The translations under genes were made by a program, and so were the position numbers. Positions 11,067 to 23,309 of a DNA stretch of 64,000 nt are shown here, one piece after another (position 1 is the stretch's first letter; every line of letters starts with the position of its first letter). The notes beneath the pieces are model-generated. The model was not told the DNA's origin. It was given only the letters and a program-made list of their open reading frames with translations, and did not search any database. Location: NCBI RefSeq assembly GCF_041260155.1, contig NW_027248371.1, positions 1 through 64,000 of the forward strand, written 5' to 3'. The stretch is from Ptychodera flava (taxonomy: Eukaryota; Hemichordata; Enteropneusta; Ptychoderidae).

Positions 11067-14000
11067 ATGGAATTGCATCCGATCCTAGAACCGGGTGACA
11101 CACCATCGCCTCTGATGTGGTATGTCCTCTCACCAAAAGGAGAGCCCCCATCAATGAGAGTTGGTCATACATGTACATTTCTACCTGGAAAAGATAATCT
11201 TCAAGGAAAAGTGATAATTGTTGGCGGTGCTAATCCAAGTGGAGCTTTCAATGAAACTCATGTACTTAATCTAGGTATGCTGTCTTGTTATTGAGGAAGT
11301 TATATGGTGGATTCCAATATTTTTGTTTCAACTTGCACTTACTATCTTTGAATGCTGTAAAAAGCGTAGCCTGTTTCCAAACTTTTCAGTCTGCTTATTT
11401 ATATCAAACCTTTGATGTCAACATCACATTTAAAAGCTGCAAGCTGTAATTTTCTGCAGTTAATGCTTTCCAGTCGTGAGGAAATTTGTTTGCTGCCATG
11501 GTAACTTCAGTTTAGGATTATTATGTGAACATAAATACTGACCAAACCGTGTGTGTAGATGTACTGGAATCCCCAACAAGATGGGTAAGAATTGATCCTG
11601 TATTTCTGCAACACTGTCAAGTAGTTTTGAACTCTATTGTCTGTTGCACAGTTGCTCTATTATTCATTGGACCATAGAACTTTAAGGATAGCAAATCTAT
11701 TGAGTAAAACGGTTTTGGTTGTAGCCTCTGTACAACTAGACTGAAAGATCCGTCGCTCATTTACTCAACACCAATTTACATCTAATTGTGTTTGACTTTC
11801 AGATGATACAAGTTGATACTTTTTAAATTAGCATTGTCATTAGTGCACTGACAATAGAGAACATGTCAGAACACACAAGTTTACCATCTGTTTAAATGGC
11901 ATTGTTCCATTATAAATGATGACTGTTTTTATAATCATTCCCTTACAGAATTTTATGAATGGGATGAGCCTGAGTGGAATGGTCTCAGAGCTCGCTATGA
12001 GCACAGCGCATTTGTACCAGAGAGCCAACCTGGGAAATTATATGTGTTTGGAGGAGCAGAAAAAGATGTGAATGTCAATGATGTACAGGTACTTGATACA
12101 AGTAAGTTTATCAATAATCAAATCAGATATGTAGAATACTGGGTCCAGTCTTCCTAATTATTGCCATCTGCTTGTCTTAAGGGGGCTTTTATATGTAATA
12201 AATGTATTTATACCACTAGGACAGTGTTGAATTATTACATTGTGTAGTGTGAATCCCAGTAATCTACACTCTCATCAGTTTCAATTTTGAAGCAGGCCGA
12301 AACAACTTCATGAAAGACATATAATTAACCTTTTTTCTTACATAATATTTCACAGTGAGATTTTAGGTTTACACAGATATTAAGTCCTCCACATGCTTTG
12401 GGTGAAATTTAATTTTTAGATTTCTCTTTTTGAAGGTTCAGGTACCTGGAGTGTTGTGAGCGCATCAGGGAAGCCCCCTAGTGTCAGGACTTGCCATTCT
12501 ATGACCAGCATTGGAGATAAGTTGTACATCTTTAGTGGTGGCCAGGCTGGTGCTGAACCAGTTGGAGACAGAAAAGTTCATGTTTTTGATGCAAGTAAGT
12601 GTTCATATAATCTCAGTCTGTTCACATATGAATGGTTCAAGACACTTTGTTTTCTGTAGCAGAACAACACCTTTATAAATAAAACAGATCACAGGTATTA
12701 TCAAGCAGGTAACTCAGTTTATTGGCCTTTTCCCTCCACTGTATCCATGTAAGTCTGGGACTACAAACCTCGAACTACAAATGAGTTGGAAAAAATTGCG
12801 GAAAATGTGGAAGTTCACCTTCCACAGCAATATCACAGAAGACAGTCCAGGAAAATACATGCATGAACTCAATTTCCAAACACTGAATCAAAACTACAGT
12901 AAATTGAGTAGACCACCGTAAACAGAGTAATTTTTTTAAATTTACCCACAAAAAGTTTGTGTGGCAACACATGACTTGATGCTGCAAGTGGCATGGAAGC
13001 AAGGTTCAATTGCAGGTATTATGTGCAATAATGCATTATCAAAATCTCATAGTACTTGCAGAAGTCTGCTGTATGGAGAGGAAATATTGGGTGTAGCGCC
13101 CTCTACAGTTGGCTCTGTAATTTCGTCCTGCTTTGATATTTACTCGTCATGACTCTTCCCATCCATGCAAGGTACACAGACATGGTCTCAACCTAACATA
13201 AAAGAAATTCACCCAAACCACGGCATGGTCATGTAATGGTTGCCATAGGAACCAAGATTTACATCCATGGCGGTATGGCAGGGACAACATTTTATGATGA
13301 CGTCCATGAGTTAGACACTGGTAAGCAAATTTTCATTGTGCTACTTCAAACATTGTATTGTACTTTATTTAGATCATAGATATATATAAAAAAAAGGAAA
13401 TATGTTGTTATTCCTCATCATGTGAAATTGTAGAGATTTAATCTGATCGTTGTCATCTCATGGTAAAACTGACCTAGTGGCAGAGTCAGATTTTAATGAA
13501 CAAAAATATCATTAAAAATGTTGAAAAGGATGGAAATACATACCAGTAAATGACTTCCTTTAATGAAATGTTTACCCATGCTGTTGAAACATGGGTATTT
13601 ATTCTGAAGTATGTTGCTTACATTATAAATACAAATATGAAGTTTATTATGCAAATATAATTTTGTAGTAGTACCAGTAATCTACTACTAGTAACCTGAA
13701 TAGAAAATACAAAAGTCGATTGCGGATTAAAAAGTGTCCATGTACCTTTAATACAAAAAATGAGATGTAAGTGCAAAGTGTAGGGTCAAACGGTATTTAT
13801 TTAAAGTATTTGACACTGCAATGAGTTGTCTTACATTTTTTCTTGACATATAAGTTTTTCTTGGTAGACTTCAATATATCAAGATTGTAACTGCGACACC
13901 TGTGACTACAGAACCAAAAATGAATGCTAGTCACACTCAAAGCTAAAAGTCAATAACTTCTATATTGTTTTGTCACATTCTCTGTTGCTAGATAGTATCA

Positions 14001-17000
14001 GTTGACAAGTAAGTTACCTAGCAAGCTATTGACATTATCATATTTTCTGTTTCTTTTCAAGTGGCATTGTCATGGAGACAGGTGAAATGCAAAGGCAATG
14101 TACCCTGTAACAGAACAGCCCACACAGGAGTAGCATTGAACAAGAAGTTGTACATCTTTGGTGGAATGAACAGAGAGGGCGCTCTTGATGACATGTATGT
14201 CCTCGACACAGGTGAGTTGAAAAATTTCTGGCCAAGATGGGTCTGTAATGAGTAATTCCGTTTGCTTCGCCTCAGTTCCTCCTCAGCTTCGTGCCGCATT
14301 ACAAATGCCCATTTTATCGTAATACTGTATTATGCATGGTCTATGCACAGTATTCAAAGTAGATATATTAACAACAGCAGTCCAGATTGCACATTGGTTT
14401 CACCATAGACCCTCAAGAAGACTCCAGGGTCTATGGTTTCACCAAAGTGCTGGTATATTTTCAAACTTTAAGAGGCCCTCCTTGTACTTTCAGACAAATA
14501 TCAATTACATAATGTAAAATCACTCAAAATTAGTCCTCAGGACTGACACAAAAAACTTAAATGCCAAAACATATATACAAATTTCAAACTGTTGTGTTCC
14601 AAATTTTGTAATCAGTAGAACCACTGCACAAGACTTTTCATTTGTATGAAAAAATATATGCTGTATCATACTTTTCATAGGCTAAGTATCAACCGCAACA
14701 GTGGATTACAAATAATCACTATGCTACTGAGGTATGTAAGGGTACTGGAAATCGACCAGCATGGGACCAAAGTGAGGGCATTCAATAAAAGTGCGGGTAA
14801 TATTGAGGGCGTGAAGTGAGGGCTCTAATGGCATATATTGACAGAGGACTTTTTTGGTTTTCAATAAATAGTGGTATACAGCTAATGTTGATCAGATATT
14901 TTTTAGTCCCAGTCTCAAATCAGAGAACCCATGGCTTTACAAAATGTATGTCACAAAAGGTCTTTGTAAGAAGAGGCTGAGGGTGTTTTTACTCTACAGT
15001 AGTACTGAATATGACAAGTTTAGCACATACTGGTATCAGTATGATATTTCTCCACTATATGACACACTTTTGAACGATAATCGTCAGTTTTACATGTACA
15101 TGTATATCACACTGCACTTATGGCTCACTTGTAGTTTTTCAGCCAATAACATTGTTATATAGAACATGATTGTCAGAAAAGTGCTCTAGACTTAACTCAC
15201 ACTCCAAAACAAGTTCAGTTGTGTTTACGATTCAGTTGAGTGGTTTGGATTCAGTTGAGTGGTTTGAGGTGTGGTATCGTGTGAAATTCTATGGTCCCAT
15301 GACAATGTACATCATGCGGAAACTAAAAACTGCTGTGTCATGGTGATGTTGCATTTTAACATTTTACAAGGTAAATAAACCTTGCAAGGGTTAGATCTTT
15401 CAACCAGCAGTTTACCTGTCAGCGTTCTGAAAGTGGTAAAATCAATGATATTTTTAGAATAAAATTTGTTGGTATTACTATTAGACCATATGTAAGACCA
15501 TGTGGTATATACAATATGAAACAAGACATGCATGACTTAGCACAACTTTTCCTTTCAATGATTTCTGTATAATAGCAATGTGTCAAGTTCTTTTGCTGTT
15601 AAATTTAACCCTTTCCTGCCAGACAGTATCACTTCCCCATTAGCCAAGTCAGTAAAAAGCGGTATTGAGTCAAAACATGACGTATTTTCACCCACGTGGT
15701 TTGGTCTGTTATAGCATCTTTAGTCCATAAAAATCAAGTTTACAGTATTTATGTTTTCAACAGCCTTCAAATGTACAGTATTATATTAAAATACACCATA
15801 TGGAATATGTTGTGTTTCATTAATTTTAACCATCTTGACCTGGTGGTGAAATGGACTTGGCAGGAAAAGGGTTTATGTACAGCATGCTTCTTTCTACCGA
15901 AATGGTGCTGAAATTAACTTTGTGAAATTCCTTCATTGTACACCATGGTATCATATTTCTACATACATTTTATTAGGACCTAGACATCTGAAGATTTTCT
16001 GCTCATCGACAACAGACTTATTGTTCAGATTGAATATTTACATCCAGCTTTGCTTAAAAGAATACAATTTCTGTAAAAATTTCCTGTGTGTACTGTTTCA
16101 AAAGAATTGTTGTATTTAAGAAATATGTATGGACAGGTAAAAACATAGGTAGACAAACCCTACACTTTAAAATGTCAAGATTGCAATTTTCTGATCAGTG
16201 ACCTAAAAAGGTTTTCATGCACTGTTCACAAACTTTTACCAGAAAAAATTTCTCAATAGAGTGTTTAAATGTACACATTTGAGAAAATCATTTGATTTTC
16301 AAAAAGGCAAATGTTTGAAGGAAATATGAAATAGGGTATGAAATATTTGTTTCTTATCAGTTGATGTAGTACGACACACAGAGGTTAATATGCATCAAGC
16401 AGAACTTGTCGACATTCAAATGTTGTTTTGAAAATATTGCCTAACTTATTGTTATCTTTATGTGCATAGTCTTTTGTAATTTTTTATGGTTGTTTATTTC
16501 TGAAATGCGTCACAATAATGACAAAATTGTGTCCGCAAGGGTCAACCTGTATAAAAGTACAAAGGAAGTCATTAAGGTTTGGAATAGACGTCATGGTGTT
16601 GTGTTTAGGTGAACTGAATTTCGGACAATGACCTGCCAATAAATCTGCCCATTTCACTTTGGACCTTTTCTGAATGTGGAACAAAGGTCAGTCAGCTGTA
16701 CATAGCTGTGAACGTCACAGTGCATTGAATGGTTGACCAAAGCAACTTGCCTATCTATGACGCAAATGTTTCAGACATGTTGCCAAGTCTGTAATCATGT
16801 AACGATGACGACTGTAATATCTGAAGAGACAGCAATATTGCACAAGTATGCCACTCAGCATCTGACAATATAGTAAGCCATTGCTTGACCTAATGTGCCA
16901 TTTGTTTGAGACATTTCTGTTAGTTTTGGGGTCAAAGGTAATATGTTGATGAACGGTTACCTGTTATTCAGGTGTGCTGAAATATACGAAACAAAACTGT

Positions 17001-18103
17001 TATGCTGTGAGAAATAATATCATAACATGTAGACACCACAGGAATAGTCCTGATTAGATGGGTTTGACCATAAAAATTGTTTTCATAAACACAAATCTAG
17101 GACACAATTAATAAACACTCCATTGTTGCCTGGTACACAATTGGTGCCAGGCACCTGTGGGAAAGGTATGGCAGTAACAATGTCAACAAAATAGCTGTAA
17201 TTCATTTCATACCAAAAGCTAGCTGTCTACAAATCACAATGACGATACAATTGCCTTGGATGAGTAATGCTGCTCATGATGCACACCGTTGAAAAGGATT
17301 ATTTTGTAGTCTGTATCATTGAGTTCATCAATTTAGTCATTGTCCGCACTTACTTGTACTAAATGTTATACGATGCATCTGAGTCTGTGCATGTTCATTC
17401 TAAGGATGAATACCCAATCATCTGAGCACAATTTCTCTGATTTTAAATGAAAGAATATTTTGCTCTCCTTCCTCAACCTCACATCACAATGTCAGGGCCA
17501 TCTTGTTGAAAGTGCAATCTTCATTGATCGCACAACCATGACGTTGTTATGTTCTTTTGTAATGATTCCTACCTCTAGCCTTGTATATTTCAAATGAAAT
17601 ACATCACAAGCTCTGTCAAATGATATTTTATGTTGTTTCTTTTCTATCTCAATGCAGGTAATTTCAAGTGGAGTAAAGTAGACATCAGTGGCCCACCGCC
17701 GCCGTCAAGACTAGATCACTGCATGTGTGTCATTGAATTGAAGAAGACATCACGAGAGCCTGGGGATTCAGTGACGCCACACTCTGAAAGTTTAGATCAA
17801 ATAAAAGATACTGAAAAAACAGGGGATGACGGAGGAACTGTAGAAAATGATTCATGTGCAGAAAGCAAGAAAGAGGAGAACGATACTGGGGATGAGGGTG
17901 CGTGTGGGGGTGCAAGTGAGGGTGGGAGTGAGGCTCCCAGTGCAGAGGCAGGTGCTGCTGCTGCTGGTGCTAGTAGCAATGATGCGACCAAGTCAGCCGA
18001 AAGTAATGCAGAACAAAGGACATATCAATTGATACTGATACATGGTGGTATGGACACTGAGGGAGAAATCTTTGATGACACATTGGTTCTTTATGTACAG
18101 TGA
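11067..18103 (+). CDS. RABEPK: Rab9 effector protein with kelch motifs (6 coding exons; apparent frameshift in exon 4)
   Basis: The homologue binds Rab9-GTP and supports endosome-to-trans-Golgi transport. Coding exons: 11067-11274, 11949-12101, 12436-12594, 13172-13320, 14062-14211 and 17658-18103. All five introns are phase 1. The six kelch blades end in VIIVGGANPSGAF, LYVFGGAEKD, LYIFSGGQAG, IYIHGGMAG, LYIFGGMNREGALDD and ILIHGGMDTEGEIFDD. The N-terminus (ILEPGD..WYVLSP..RVGHTC) matches the vertebrate protein. About 421 residues are expected. The last exon adds an 85-residue acidic, Ala/Gly/Ser-rich linker (about 300-385) before the final strand. In exon 4 the frame TWSQPN.. must shift by one base near 13210-13211 to continue as PKPRHGHVMVAIGTK. 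As read, the frame meets a stop about 25 bases later. This is either a sequence or assembly error, or a defective allele. Intron 5 is 3.4 kb; introns 1-4 hold nothing recognised. Confidence 0.93.
14402..14437. repeat. Perfect 12-bp hairpin in RABEPK intron 5
   Basis: ACCATAGACCCT (14402-14413) and its exact complement (14426-14437) flank a 12-nt loop. Each arm lies next to a GGTTTCACC direct copy. The same CCATAGACCC word recurs near 23147 and 53190, so it may be a short dispersed repeat. Confidence 0.55.
15605..15875 (+). mobile_element. piggyBac-like miniature element, copy 1
   Basis: The core is 263 bp (15609-15871), starting CCCTTTCCTGCC and ending GGCAGGAAAAGGG. It is flanked by TTAA on the left and TTTA on the right, a one-base-decayed TTAA duplication. 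CCC-starting ends and TTAA targets are the piggyBac hallmark. There is no coding capacity. A diverged relative in the opposite orientation lies at 60486-60758. Confidence 0.75.
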
Positions 18104-18900
18104 CACAGACAATGCCATTGCAAAGTATTGTCAGTCATATTCACACTCAAGGAAATGTACATATATGAAATGTAATGTCGGTAAAAACATGTCTTTCTCT
18201 GATTTGATCAGTAAACAGTTCAGAAGGTGAAAACATGGGCATTTTATTATGTTTTGAATTATTTCAAATAGATGGTATGGTAATTAAAGGGACAGTAGCT
18301 GTAACTTTTGATGATTTTTAGTCACTATTTTTGTTTTGTATGTCAACTGCGAATTCTTGTTCAACTTCCCAAAGCATGTTGAAGCACCAACTATTGCCCA
18401 TGATTGTCTATGTGTGCAAAGGGCAACATTATTGTTTGTATGTTTGTCCAGATTAAAAGTCATTTGTCTACAATAACAATGCAGTCTATACATACCGGTA
18501 TATAAGCTGAGTTGACAAGCTGAATACTGTGTATCTCAACGTCCTCTTGAGAGTGGAACAAGACATTGTGTTTACCAGTGAAAACGAAAATAGCGGAAAA
18601 ATGATCAGTTACAGCTTAGGCAAAAAAGAAAAAGGAACGTTTCTGGTCACTGCACACGTGATTTCAAAACCTGAGCATCATGTCTTTTTGTTGTTGTTTT
18701 TTTGGGGGGGATGTGGGGAGGGGTGGGTGTTACATACTCATCTGTATAGCTATCCTTGATATCCCTGTTTGCATGCCAAAAAATAAAACTGAAAAGAAAA
18801 CGGAAGTATTAATAAAAGACAATAACTGTTGCATCAATAGTGCCAAACCAGCATTGTTAGGAATAGAAAAAAAGAAAGGAAAAAAGCAAGAAAAATAAAA
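18104..18900 (+). other. RABEPK 3' UTR and transcript end (inferred)
   Basis: No coding frame is recognisable after the stop codon at 18101-18103. Candidate poly(A) signals are an ATTAAA near 18283 and AATAAA near 18784 and 18813. Which is used cannot be decided from sequence. An A-rich stretch follows at about 18865-18906. Confidence 0.4.
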
Positions 18901-19481
18901 AAAAAACATCACCGCATCACTTTTGCTGAATGTCAAGTACCAGAAACACTGGTTTTTTTTCCCTTACAGTTACTTCTTTTCTTTGCAGAATCTTATGGAC
19001 AGGTGCTAGTAATTCTTTTCTGTCAGTAACTGTTCACTTGGAAATTTCAGTTATTTGAGGATAGTAAGTCAGTTTCGATCCTTCACAATCCTGTATTCCT
19101 AAACGCCAAGGACTAAAGGTCATCCCGACATGAAAGGCAGCCAAAACCTCAATAAACAAATACAGGATTGGTGAAGTTTTTACCTTGTTGACACAAGAAT
19201 CCTGGAATTCTAGACTTCATCTATATGCTACTACCAGGTAGTATCTTTCTAAGGGAGTAAAGTGTGCAAGGCAAAATTGCAAAGCAGTGTAAAAATTAAA
19301 TTTAATACTTCGATAAAGTAAGGCAAAAGTAAGCTTTTTTCTTATTTTTATCCTTCACTCAAATTTTAAAAGGCAGATGGGTTTTCGATTAAAATATCCC
19401 AGAAAGTGTAAAACAAACTCTGTTGTCATCTGACAATATTCTTGTGCCACATGTTTACTTTGCTCATATACAAAGCAGTTC

Positions 19482-19497
19482 CAAAGTTCAAAGTTCA
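19482..19497 (+). promoter_or_regulatory. DR1-type nuclear-receptor site
   Basis: CAAAGTTCAAAGTTCA contains two AGTTCA half-sites spaced by one base (DR1), the form bound by HNF4 and RXR heterodimers, followed by a further AGGTTA. The match is direct; function at this intergenic position is unproven. Confidence 0.3.
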
Positions 19498-21277
19498 AGG
19501 TTAATTGGAAAAATCACTTTAATTCAGATAACTTCGCATCATTATCACTATATATGATATAGGACCAGTTTTTTGAAAACTCATATAATGACTACCATGG
19601 ACATGTAGTTCAGTTTGCGCTGACTTGTTCAGAATTTGGGTAGCAAGGGCGAATAGCGCCAACATCTGTAATAGCGCCTCCTTGCGACAAGGACAACAAA
19701 AATTGGTGGAAATTTTAAATCTTCAAGTATTACACCGAATCCTACGAAATTCCAAAAATATAACAACGGATGTTGTTTTCCGGCCTTAACTTTTTTTCTA
19801 CCCGTAGTGTCACGATATTTTTTCCATGCTGTCCGCACTCGTGTTTTCAACCCTACCACCTTTTTGTACCTGTAGTCTGAATCACAGTGAGCGTCATAGT
19901 GTGTTGGAATTACGAGCGGAGCCGGGACTATGAACTTGAACATATTGCAACACGGCACTGGTATCGGTACAAGCAACAGGCATGCCAATCGGCTACCCTT
20001 GATGCGTGGTTGCTGTGGCAATTGCGTGGGTGTTATCTCCGTGCGAACATTTTGCCAGGAGCGCCCAATTACTTTGTTGTTGTCGTTGTTGTTTTCAAAT
20101 CTTTCTGTCGGTGTTGTTTTGTTGTGACGGAAGGTCAGTTTGTTCATGGCGCGTTCGTCGATGAACCTTGCGATATTATAACTTGCGAAAACAATGTGAG
20201 CCTATTAGACGCTGATCCTACAACGAAACTACATTACCGTTACCGGCATATAGACAACAAACAATAATACACTTGCCGCATGCCGGGTTTGATTTACAAC
20301 CTTCTTTAGCTGGTCCGTCGGGTAATTTATTTAAGATGCCCCGGACGACCTTTCCACGTGTCGGTCTACCTGCCACTTAGAAGATAGTCTCAATTTATTC
20401 ATCTCTTGCTATCATCAACAATATTCAGTTGACAGAACATGGCAAAGAATGTTGCCTTGACCAACAACTGAACAACGGGAATCCCTATTCTAATGTCGAC
20501 AACTTTCACCCTCTTATCTGAACGAAAATGTGGATTGTAACATCGGACATTTGAAGCGTTATCAGAAGCTTTATAAAGCCATGTAAAACAGACTTCCCGT
20601 CTTTCTGAGAAAAACTATTGCAAATTAAGTTTACAGTCATAGTTATAGAAAAGCGAAAGCTTTCGGCTAAATGGTCTTATCTTGATGGTGCGCGCTTAAA
20701 ATTTCCGACTAAATATCAGGTGTAAACATTCACTTTTATCAATTAAGCGAGCACTGTTCTTGATCAGATCAGTCGATGAACCAGCGCAGTGTGTAAAATG
20801 TTATATTATTTAATTTCATATCAAGAATATATAAAAACTGTTTCACAACCAGGACACCCTTATGCTTGTGACAGGGAGTCTGACGCAGACTGCGGGCTTG
20901 ATACTTCCCGCAGTTCCGGGTCAGTACCCGCAACGCGTGCTTGACAACGGGAAATCCATGATGTGGGATGATCATGATGAGTGGGCGGTTGCCATCACTT
21001 TGCTGCAACAATGTTGGCAACCCCTCCAGCCAGTTTGGCCAATTTAAAGCCACATTTTCAGGGTGGTGACTCTGATCACAGGCCGTTCCCGGGTCATGCC
21101 TATTCCGGCCACAACTTAATGTTCTCGCCTGCCCAACCGCTTTCACAATCAAACACTTATTAATTTTACAGATGCAATAAATTAGGCGACATTTTGGTAT
21201 TCGGCATCGCCTGGCAATCTTTTTGCATTTAGGTGTTGATTATGCAATATCGCTGGCAGTTAGGTACACAGGCACCA

Positions 21278-21345
21278 GACACGTCGCTTCGCGATCGGTA
21301 ACCAGAGAGAGAAAAGAATCATTACCGATCGCGAAGCGACGTGTC
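21278..21345. repeat. Perfect 24-bp inverted repeat (hairpin)
   Basis: GACACGTCGCTTCGCGATCG plus GTAA (21278-21301) is matched exactly by its complement at 21322-21345 around a 20-nt purine-rich loop (21302-21321). The arms hold several CpG sites yet show no mismatch. That suggests recent origin or constraint. Confidence 0.85.
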
Positions 21346-23309
21346 CAGCGCCCGTGGTTCGGTACTTTTATCTTGTCGGCAACTTTCGCATCCTATACTG
21401 CCCATATATGGCACGGAGTACTGCACAAATACTTGTATTACTTGTCTGCTCGGTGTTTACGACAAAGGGTGCGTTAACCGGCATGATTGTATGAAGCTGT
21501 GTTGGCAAGAGGCCATGATTCAGTGTTTTTTTATGCTGCGGTTGAATACCATCTACCGATAACCGGGTTTCCGTGATTTATTGCATGTAATTCGTGTAAA
21601 TTCGGCTACTAAATTTCGGTTTTCGATGTCGCTGATCGATTACATCAACCATATCGAACACGAGTTTCTTTCACCTAGTTAATCACTTTCGACAAAAATA
21701 TATTTCTTTTTTTTTCAAGGGGGACGGGGTTACGTTTTATGCTGACCAATTTCCGAGTGGTCCCGCCACGCACGGAGGTAGTAGCGCATCGCGTGACGTG
21801 ATTCGTTGGGTTTCGCGTTGATGTTCGCCCTAGCTACTTATCATATGCGAATAGAAGACTTCACTTTTGTAATGTGAATTCATCATAAGCATACTTTATA
21901 TTTCAATCATGTATTCACCGCAAGCATGCGGCCGGGTTTTACAAATCCTACCTGACGTCTCTTTCAAGGGATGCGTTCATGGATGTTGCGTAGCAACAGT
22001 CTCGCGTATTTCCAGGCACCCACCCAGCCGTCATCATTAATCCGTACGAAAATCCAACACGCACACTTATAATCATCCAAGCTCTTATTGGAATTGTACT
22101 AGTGACAGCATGGGAAATATTAATCACGCCATTAACAAAAAAATGCCACCCCGGCGAACAGCTGACTCGGTAGAATGGAGACACGTCGACTTCATCCCGC
22201 TCTTCACTCCGGTTAATGAGTAACACGATTTCACAATCGAGCCACTAATTATCTTGTAAAATTATGACTCTGGTGTGATAACTTTTAAAAGGGAAGGATG
22301 GTGACCAATTTTCTATTTTCCTTTGGTTTAATGTTTTATTGCTAATTGAATGGAGCCCCTTCCATCTCATAATTGCCTTTCACAAGCAATAAGCATCAGT
22401 TATTGCGTTTTGCTGATGAACTATTATTTTGTCATCATGTGCCATAGAATCACATCAAATGTGTTGATGAAAAAAAGTGATCAAGCTCAAGGAACATTTT
22501 TGTTAACATGCTATAAAAGAGAAAATGCTGGCATTTAAAGGGGAAAAAAGCACAGTGAACAGTGGTTTTGAAAATTGTGAACAGCAGATGGCAGAGTAAT
22601 CAAAAGTAGAGTATTAACCAACCTTTGGTACAGACCCTGGAGAGAGGTGACGTAGGCTTTGTGTTGTACGTTGTAATGTAATTCTGCTGCATCAGCAAAT
22701 TTTTAATCCTTTGATAAGTCTGCTTTTACAAAGATAAATACATAACATCCCTTCCTTGCAAAAAAAAAAAGAGTTGATGGAATGTTTTCACCTCTTGGTT
22801 ACAGCTGATAGTTTTGAAATATTCTGCAGTTCCTAGCTTAAAGTTGGCATACATCAATAGACTGCCCGACATAAAATTGTCAGCATTGTTTACTGGTCAC
22901 TGGCTGTTCAGGGATGGTACCCGGACAACAGTAGTCTCCTTCTACAAAATGCTCTAATGGATTCATGAAGGTTAACACGGATCAATAATTATGATCTAGA
23001 GAATCGATCAAACGTTACTGACAATGTAACCTGTTCTATGACCCTTTTCCTCCAATCATAAAATACAAATGTTTCCTTGGGCCTATAGAGGTATCATAAA
23101 TTCATTTCCTTAGAGCCAAGTGATACCATAGACCCAAGAAAACGGGAATTTTTTTCTAGGGTCTATAGTGATACAGACAGGAGTACCATTGATTGTCATA
23201 AATGATTTCCAATGAAAACGTATGTGGAACAGTAGATACAAGTTTTGCGACATAAGGCAAATTAATCACACACACACACATTGAGTACCATGAAAAATCC
23301 GCAGTTACC

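Larger units (their letters stand above)
18901..23300. other. Intergenic region between RABEPK and the PPP1R3-type gene
   Basis: The flanks are AT-rich with nothing recognised. The middle, about 19.6-22.3 kb, is richer in CpG and has several overlapping open frames of up to 172 codons on both strands (for example 19629-20147 minus, 19887-20267 plus, 20769-21152 minus). None matches a family I know, and their composition looks non-coding. A TATATAAAA word lies near 20828. This block could be an old promoter or CpG-rich insert. A short (CA)7 run lies at 23267-23280. Confidence 0.45.

Noticed and set aside
19629-20147. 172-codon minus-strand frame with a segment faintly like a MADF/SANT domain (WKKYRD...)
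   Set aside because: The resemblance is weak and the rest of the translation looks non-coding.
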